NCBI RefSeq assembly: GCF_014652535.1
Contig: NZ_BMYZ01000002.1
Location: 310,001 to 374,000, forward strand
Direction: 5' to 3'
Source: Cellvibrio zantedeschiae
Lineage (GTDB): Bacteria; Pseudomonadota; Gammaproteobacteria; Pseudomonadales; Cellvibrionaceae
DNA: 64,000 nucleotides
Both the position numbers and the translations under genes were made by a program. Below the pieces are notes generated by a model. That model was not told the DNA's origin. It did no database searches and worked only from the letters and a program-made list of their open reading frames with translations. Of the stretch, positions 63,985 to 64,000 are shown piece after piece. Each line of letters opens with the position of its first letter. Position 1 is the stretch's first letter.

Positions 63985-64000
63985 TGGCAAAGATTAACTT
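63984..64000 (+). CDS. pilN: PilN, partial (start only)
   Basis: The ATG at 63984 shares one base with the pilM stop; the visible codons read MAKIN, the usual start of PilN. The rest lies outside the window. GGAG at 63971-63974 is the ribosome binding site. Confidence 0.85.

Overview
The window reads as a chromosomal segment of a polysaccharide-degrading gammaproteobacterium, most like Cellvibrio or a close relative in the Cellvibrionaceae. This is inferred from gene content: SusC-like TonB-dependent receptors next to GH43, GH2, GH53 and GH13 enzymes, and gammaproteobacterial housekeeping neighbourhoods (glnE-ilvE-LPS core genes, hslVU with an FtsN-like SPOR gene, priA-rpmE, and PBP1A divergent from pilMN). 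No rRNA, tRNA, CRISPR array, transposase or integrase gene was found.

Layout. 0.15-2.4 kb: an orphan GspE/PilB-type ATPase and a flavodoxin-fold reductase. 2.7-9.8 kb: a three-gene cluster of transglutaminase-DUF2126, ATP-grasp/alpha-E fusion and a second transglutaminase, a known but biochemically obscure candidate peptide-modification locus. 9.9-15.6 kb: an AT-rich run of nine small genes, all on the + strand. A 15-base motif (GTCYGCTTTTGGCCG-like) follows six of the eight genes downstream of the first one individually and closes the run, which looks like a gene-cassette array with no integrase in view. 15.7-24.2 kb: GH43 enzyme, alpha/beta-hydrolase, a large TonB receptor with a candidate structured leader, and a membrane-spanning AraC regulator with a probable extracytoplasmic sugar-sensing domain. 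24.5-27 kb: TauE/SafE permease, a membrane protein and NudK. 27.1-36.6 kb: a galactan locus (GH2, GH53, TonB receptor) next to a divergent pullulanase.

37-49 kb: ThuA-like protein, GlnE, IlvE, then an LPS block (O-antigen ligase, glycosyltransferase, MsbA, HldE), a DUF4136 lipoprotein and UppP. 49-52.3 kb, minus strand: SPOR protein, HslV, HslU and a DUF971 protein. 52.4-56.6 kb: alpha/beta-hydrolase, quinoprotein dehydrogenase with an embedded cytochrome c, and an NADP-binding oxidoreductase. 56.7-64 kb: PriA, L31, a secreted thermonuclease, PBP1A, then PilM and the first bases of PilN.

The two observations I rate most highly are not protein genes. First, a dispersed DNA element occurs in opposite orientations at about 36.8 kb and between hslV and hslU at about 50.9 kb. 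It is a closing stem around two hairpins with TCC/GGA loops; the stem and one hairpin differ in sequence between copies but keep perfect pairing, so structure appears to be conserved. Second, the cassette-like array and its repeat. Promoter calls and several start choices are by eye only.
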